Shown: piece after piece, positions 23,383-26,450 of the stretch
Layout: each line of letters begins with the position of its first letter
Numbering within the stretch: position 1 is the stretch's first letter
From: Oscillospiraceae bacterium
Lineage (GTDB): Bacteria; Bacillota; Clostridia; Oscillospirales; Ruminococcaceae
Direction: 5' to 3'
Assembly (NCBI GenBank): GCA_017394565.1
Contig: JAFPXW010000419.1
Coordinates: 1-26,450 of the forward strand
DNA: 26,450 nucleotides
The notes under the pieces: generated by a model
Told to the model about the DNA's origin: nothing
The model's input: only the letters and a program-made list of their open reading frames with translations
Database searches by the model: none
Made by a program: the position numbers and the translations under genes

Positions 23383-24306
23383 TTAGCTCCTTTCAATCAG
23401 TCTGAGTTTCGCACTGTGACTGCGCCGGTTCTCCGCCAGTTCCTCCGCGGCGGCGACGATCGGCTTGCGTGTCACAAGCTTGCCCCTGGGTTTCTTGCCG
23501 CAGACGCACTGCGGAAAATCCGGCGGGCAGGTGCATCCGGCGCACCACTGGGCAAACTGCTGCTTGACGATGCGATCCTCCAGCGAATGGAAGGTAATGA
23601 CCGCCAGGCGGCCGCCGGGCTTGAGCGCATCAAACGCTGCCTCCAGTCCTGTGCGCAGGTGTCCGAACTCGTCATTCACGGCAATGCGGATCGCCTGGAA
23701 GGACTTTTTGCAGGGATTCTTGTCCCTGCGGAACTTCTGCGGAACGGCATCGCGGATGATATCGGCAAGTTCGAGTGTCGTCCGGATCTCGGCGTTTTCC
23801 CTTGCGCGGACGATGGCGGATGCGATCCTGGGGGCGAATTTTTCCTCGCCGTACTCCCACAGGATCTTAGTAATGGCACTCTGGTCCCAGGTATTCACGA
23901 TATCCCGGGCGCTGAGTCCCTGCTGGCTCATGCGCATATCGAGGGGCGCGTCCTGATGGTAGGAGAATCCGCGCTCTGCCTCGTCAAGCTGGTGGGAGGA
24001 GACTCCCAGATCCAGCAGCACTCCGTCCACGCTGCCGATCCCCAGGGAATCGAGCGCGGAGCGCATCTCGGAGTAATTGCAGTGAACCACCTTTGCCGGC
24101 AGTTCTGAAAGCCGCTGCGCTGCGACCGCAACAGCATCCGGATCACGATCCAATCCGATGAGCATACCGCCCTGTGTCAGGCGTTCGGCGATCCGGCTGG
24201 AATGTCCGGCACCGCCGACGGTACCGTCCACATAGATGCCGTCCGGGCGGATATTCAGCCCATCCAGCACTTCCGTCAGGAGGACGGGGATGTGTTCAAA
24301 CTCCAT
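23383..24306 (-). CDS. 16S rRNA (cytosine(1402)-N4)-methyltransferase RsmH (MraW)
   Basis: A 307-residue SAM enzyme that methylates N4 of C1402 in the 16S rRNA decoding region. The N-terminus HIPVLLTEVLDGL and the SAM motif YVDGTVGGAGHSSRI (about 25-39) are diagnostic, with GVLLDLGVSSHQLDEAERGFS (about 95-115) and the C-terminal HSLEDRIVKQQF. The ATG at 24306 fits the usual start; a GTG at 24315 is possible. It sits between mraZ and ftsL in the standard order. Confidence 0.96.
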   Translation of the reverse strand: MEFEHIPVLLTEVLDGLNIRPDGIYVDGTVGGAGHSSRIAERLTQGGMLIGLDRDPDAVAVAAQRLSELPAKVVHCNYSEMRSALDSLGIGSVDGVLLDLGVSSHQLDEAERGFSYHQDAPLDMRMSQQGLSARDIVNTWDQSAITKILWEYGEEKFAPRIASAIVRARENAEIRTTLELADIIRDAVPQKFRRDKNPCKKSFQAIRIAVNDEFGHLRTGLEAAFDALKPGGRLAVITFHSLEDRIVKQQFAQWCAGCTCPPDFPQCVCGKKPRGKLVTRKPIVAAAEELAENRRSHSAKLRLIERS

Positions 24307-24327
24307 ATACGCCACGCACCTTATCTC

Positions 24328-24786
24328 TTACAGGATCAGATTGTCAAGCTGTTCGCTTGCTGTCGGATCGAAGTCCTCATCAGACTCGATCCATCTGTTG
24401 TAATCCCAGATCTCGGCTTTTCTGCCGGCGCCGGCGATCACAACGTCTCGTTCAAGCCCTGCGTAGCGGCGCAGCGCCTGCGGAATGAGGATTCTGCCCT
24501 GCTTGTCCGGTGTGACCTCAGCGGCACCCGAGCAGATCCAGCGGCGAAGCTTCTCGCCCTGCGCACCGCGCAGATCCTTGATCTGGCGCAGAACATCCTT
24601 CCATCCCTCGACAGAATAAACAGACAGGAACTTATCCGAGGTACCCCGGGCGATCCAGAACGTGTCACCGAGCTGGTCGCGCAGCTTTGCAGGAAAATTG
24701 ATACGGCCCTTCTCATCGACATTATGGGTATAGGTCCCGGTCATGCCGCACAGGTCGAATTCCTCCTCGAATGCTGCTTCGTTCAC
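24328..24786 (-). CDS. Transcriptional regulator MraZ
   Basis: A 152-residue protein with two AbrB-like SpoVT/MraZ halves: TGTYTHNVDEKGRINFPAKLR (about 16-36) and AEVTPDKQGRILIPQALRRY (about 89-108), each with the D-x-x-G-R-hydrophobic-P signature. It forms a ring oligomer and binds direct repeats near the dcw promoter. The start is a GTG at 24786, 8 bases after AGGTG, which gives a 14-residue acidic extension before the usual MTGTY start. No good ribosome site precedes the internal ATG at 24744. It is the first gene of the dcw cluster. Confidence 0.92.
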   Translation of the reverse strand: MNEAAFEEEFDLCGMTGTYTHNVDEKGRINFPAKLRDQLGDTFWIARGTSDKFLSVYSVEGWKDVLRQIKDLRGAQGEKLRRWICSGAAEVTPDKQGRILIPQALRRYAGLERDVVIAGAGRKAEIWDYNRWIESDEDFDPTASEQLDNLIL

Positions 24787-25022
24787 TTGCTGTTCACCTG
24801 CCTTCCTGTTGTTGAATCCTTGTTCTTTTGTTGTTCCCGGAAAAATAGTTTTCTTTCTGTTTTTTTATGCGCCTTTTGCCGCACAGCCAGTGGATCTGTG
24901 GGTGTGTGTGCTGCATCCGGCATAGAGGCAGATTTTACAAAAAGGATCACAAGTCCGCCGAATCTCAGGGAAATGCATCCACTGAAAAAGGGTATAAAAA
25001 GACTATCGTGGACTCGAATCCA
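24787..25022 (-). other. Long mraZ 5' leader
   Basis: About 236 bases separate the predicted start of transcription from the mraZ GTG. CAGTGGAT and ATCCACTG (24888-24895/24977-24984) are complementary, enclosing about 80 bases. T-runs lie near the leader start. Short reading frames here have no recognisable protein features. Confidence 0.4.
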
Positions 25023-25028
25023 ATTTCT

Positions 25029-25057
25029 ATTATAGCACAGTATTCTGCTAAAATCAA
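25029..25057 (-). promoter_or_regulatory. Promoter for mraZ-rsmH-ftsL
   Basis: On the minus strand, TTGATT (25052-25057), a 17-bp spacer and TATAAT (25029-25034) with an extended TGC immediately before the -10 box. Confidence 0.8.
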
Positions 25058-25198
25058 GCCCCGATCCCGAAAAAGAGGAGAAAATATTGCACAAATCCAG
25101 CGGATGATTTTTGTGTATTTCATGCAAACGCAAAGAGGATTCTTCTTTTTCGGGAGCGTCTTAGGCTTTTTCCACAAAGCCAGAACAAATTTTCCGGA

Positions 25199-25227
25199 TT
25201 GCATTCTGTGGTAAGCTGTGGTACAAT
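25199..25227 (+). promoter_or_regulatory. Divergent plus-strand promoter candidate
   Basis: TTGCAT (25199-25204), a 17-bp spacer and TACAAT (25222-25227) point toward the truncated glycosyltransferase gene. It is interleaved with the GTGG repeats. Confidence 0.55.
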
Positions 25228-25273
25228 TAGTTCTGGAGTGGGGGACGGGTGGGGAGAAGTGGGGAAGAGGGGG
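25208..25273 (+). repeat. 10-bp-phased GTGG/GTGGGG array (MraZ-box-like; G4-capable)
   Basis: GTGG occurs at 25208 and 25218, and GTGGGG at 25238, 25249 and 25259, followed by a GGGGG run at 25269-25273. The spacing is 10 or 11 bases (one slot, occupied by the -10 box, is skipped), so all copies face the same side of the helix. E. coli MraZ is known to bind TGGGN repeats spaced by 5 bases. The G-runs could also fold as a quadruplex. The interval 25058-25555 has no convincing gene besides these elements. Confidence 0.55.
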
Positions 25274-25452
25274 TTGAAATGCGTAATTGTGGTATCTACT
25301 CTGTATAAGCGACTGCCTGCGCTTGTTCACTTGCTGGGCATCTGCTTAGTTGTTAGCATTGCTGCCCCCAAGCCCCCGTAACTCACCACTAAAAACCACC
25401 GGCACAGGATGATTTCTCTTAGTATCCGGATGATTCTATTAGGAAGCCTATT

Positions 25453-25473
25453 AAAAAAACGCGCCGCAGGCGC
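25453..25473 (-). terminator. Compact GC hairpin with T7 on the minus strand
   Basis: GCGCC and GGCGC (25461-25465/25469-25473) pair around a 3-base loop and, read on the minus strand, are followed by G and TTTTTTT (25453-25459). It looks like an intrinsic terminator for transcription from the right, or a repeat-associated hairpin, since it abuts the 7-bp repeat. Confidence 0.5.
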
Positions 25474-25479
25474 ACCAAA

Positions 25480-25535
25480 ATTACGCATTACGCATTACAC
25501 ATTACGCATTACGCATTACGAATTACGCATTGAAC
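25480..25535 (+). repeat. Tandem 7-bp repeat (ATTACGC), eight units
   Basis: Seven units match ATTACGC exactly or with one change (ATTACAC, ATTACGA), and an eighth degenerate unit is ATTGAAC. The repeat ends just upstream of the ribosome site of the plus-strand gene. It has no spacers, so it is not a CRISPR array. Confidence 0.9.
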
Positions 25536-25555
25536 AAAGAAAGGAGCCCGGAGTC

Positions 25556-26386
25556 ATGTCCGACAACGCTCACAACTCTCGTTATAACGCTAAAAAATTC
25601 ATAATCTGGAATGCACGTCATCCCGTTCCTCTGGTGATGCTCGGGTGTCTCCTCGCCGGGGCGGTGATGTGCTGCCTCCCCACCGTTCCCCACCAGCGTG
25701 GGGCGGCGTGGGGATGGATGGGGGGCGCCCTGGTGCTGCTGGCCGTGTGGGGGTGCCTCATGCTTCGCAAAAGGCTCCCTGCGTGGGGACACGGGGTGTT
25801 CTGGTGGGGGATCGGGTGCTGTCTGCGGATGCGGCAGATCCTCTGGTTTTCCTACTGGCAGATGCAGCACGATGTGGGGGACTTCTCCATGAACGACCAC
25901 CATGCCGGGTACATCCTGCACTTTTATAATGGGGGCGGTCTGCCGGACTTCGATGTGCGGGAGGTGTGGCAGTTCTACCATCCGCCGCTGCACCATCTGC
26001 TGTGCGCGGTCTGGATGCATCTGATGCACGCGCTGGGACTGGAGGGCGACCGGCTTTACGAAAGCGTGCAGGTGCTGCCCTTTGCGTACTCGTGTACAGC
26101 ACTGGCGGTTTTTGGCTTGATATTACGGCATTTCAAGCTGGAGGGCTGGCGGTTCGCGGTGCCGATGGCGGTCTTTGCGGTGCATCCGGGACTTGTCATC
26201 CTGGGCGGCAGCATCAACAACGATATGCTGTGCGTGCTGTTGATGCTCTGCTCGCTCCTGCTGAGCCTGCGGTGGTTCGAGTGCCCAAAATTCCCCACGA
26301 TCCTGGGACTTGCGCTGACCATCGGGCTTGGGATGTTCACGAAGCTCTCCGGGTGGCTGGCGGCACCGGCGGCGGCGTATGCGTGA
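25556..26386 (+). pseudogene. Truncated GT-C (family 39-like) membrane glycosyltransferase
   Basis: The 276-residue product begins at an ATG 9 bases after AAAGGAG. It has several membrane segments, with the GT-C features FYHPPLHHLL (about 140-149) and GGSINNDML (about 220-228), typical of dolichol- or polyprenyl-phosphate-sugar-dependent transferases (PMT/ArnT type). Such proteins usually have 450-700 residues. Here a TGA follows WLAAPAAAYA in the middle of the membrane region, and no continuation in another frame is convincing before the window ends. It is therefore called truncated, although a short or split gene is possible. The coding strand is very G-rich with many TGGGG runs, unlike the neighbouring dcw genes. 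Confidence 0.65.
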
Positions 26387-26450
26387 GTGATTCAGTATGA
26401 AGAATGAGGGACATGGCCGAGTGGAGCCGCGCCCTTTTTTCATCGCAGAT

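Noticed and set aside
24783..25133. 116-codon minus-strand frame upstream of mraZ
   Set aside because: It spans the mraZ promoter and leader; composition is that of noncoding AT-rich DNA and there is no supported ribosome site.
25480..25535. Possible CRISPR array
   Set aside because: The 7-bp units are contiguous without spacers, and no cas gene is near.
26407..26450. tRNA-like start (GGCCGAGTGG, as in Ser/Leu tRNA D-arms) at the right edge
   Set aside because: The following bases do not form an anticodon arm and a T-run follows; the window ends before a full cloverleaf could be tested.

Overview
The window is a chromosomal segment of a moderately GC-rich, diderm-unlike Firmicute. It most likely belongs to the class Clostridia, in the Oscillospiraceae/Ruminococcaceae neighbourhood. 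The placement is my inference from gene content (mraZ-rsmH-ftsL-PBP order, DivIVA, a Spo0H-like sigma factor, RqcH, TrmK) and protein style; no database search was possible. MurE carries the DNPR motif, so the peptidoglycan is predicted to contain meso-diaminopimelate. Almost every gene is on the minus strand, so transcription runs right to left.

Right part (about 24.8 kb down to 10.2 kb): a division and cell-wall (dcw) cluster in the order mraZ, rsmH, ftsL, terminator and new promoter, class B PBP with two PASTA domains, murE, murF, a MraY-like membrane protein, ftsW, murG, murA, ftsQ, terminator and new promoter, ftsZ, terminator and new promoter, divIVA. murD, murC, murB and ftsA are not in the window. 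The protein in the mraY slot keeps the MraY architecture but has lost key catalytic Asp residues and the His cluster. It looks like a pseudoenzyme and is the most interesting gene here.

Middle (about 8.3 to 5.9 kb): an orphan class I fumarase beta subunit overlaps a SigH/Spo0H-like sigma factor. These are followed by a double zinc-ribbon protein, a DUF1858 redox-type small protein and a DUF1648 membrane protein. Left-middle (5.9 to 1.4 kb): a tightly overlapping set, trmK, Nif3-family, rlmA, rqcH and a 3-methyladenine glycosylase gene, devoted to RNA methylation, ribosome quality control and DNA repair.

Left end: an SDR oxidoreductase and a SmtB-type zinc-site ArsR regulator share a consensus promoter that is overlapped by an inverted repeat, a good operator candidate. 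Downstream, at the window edge, are three consecutive perfect hairpins.

Right end (25.0 to 26.45 kb): divergent to mraZ lies a truncated GT-C type glycosyltransferase gene on the plus strand. Its upstream region holds a 10-bp-phased GTGG/GTGGGG array over a candidate promoter, resembling MraZ operators and also a potential G-quadruplex. Further along come a compact hairpin and a 7-bp tandem repeat.
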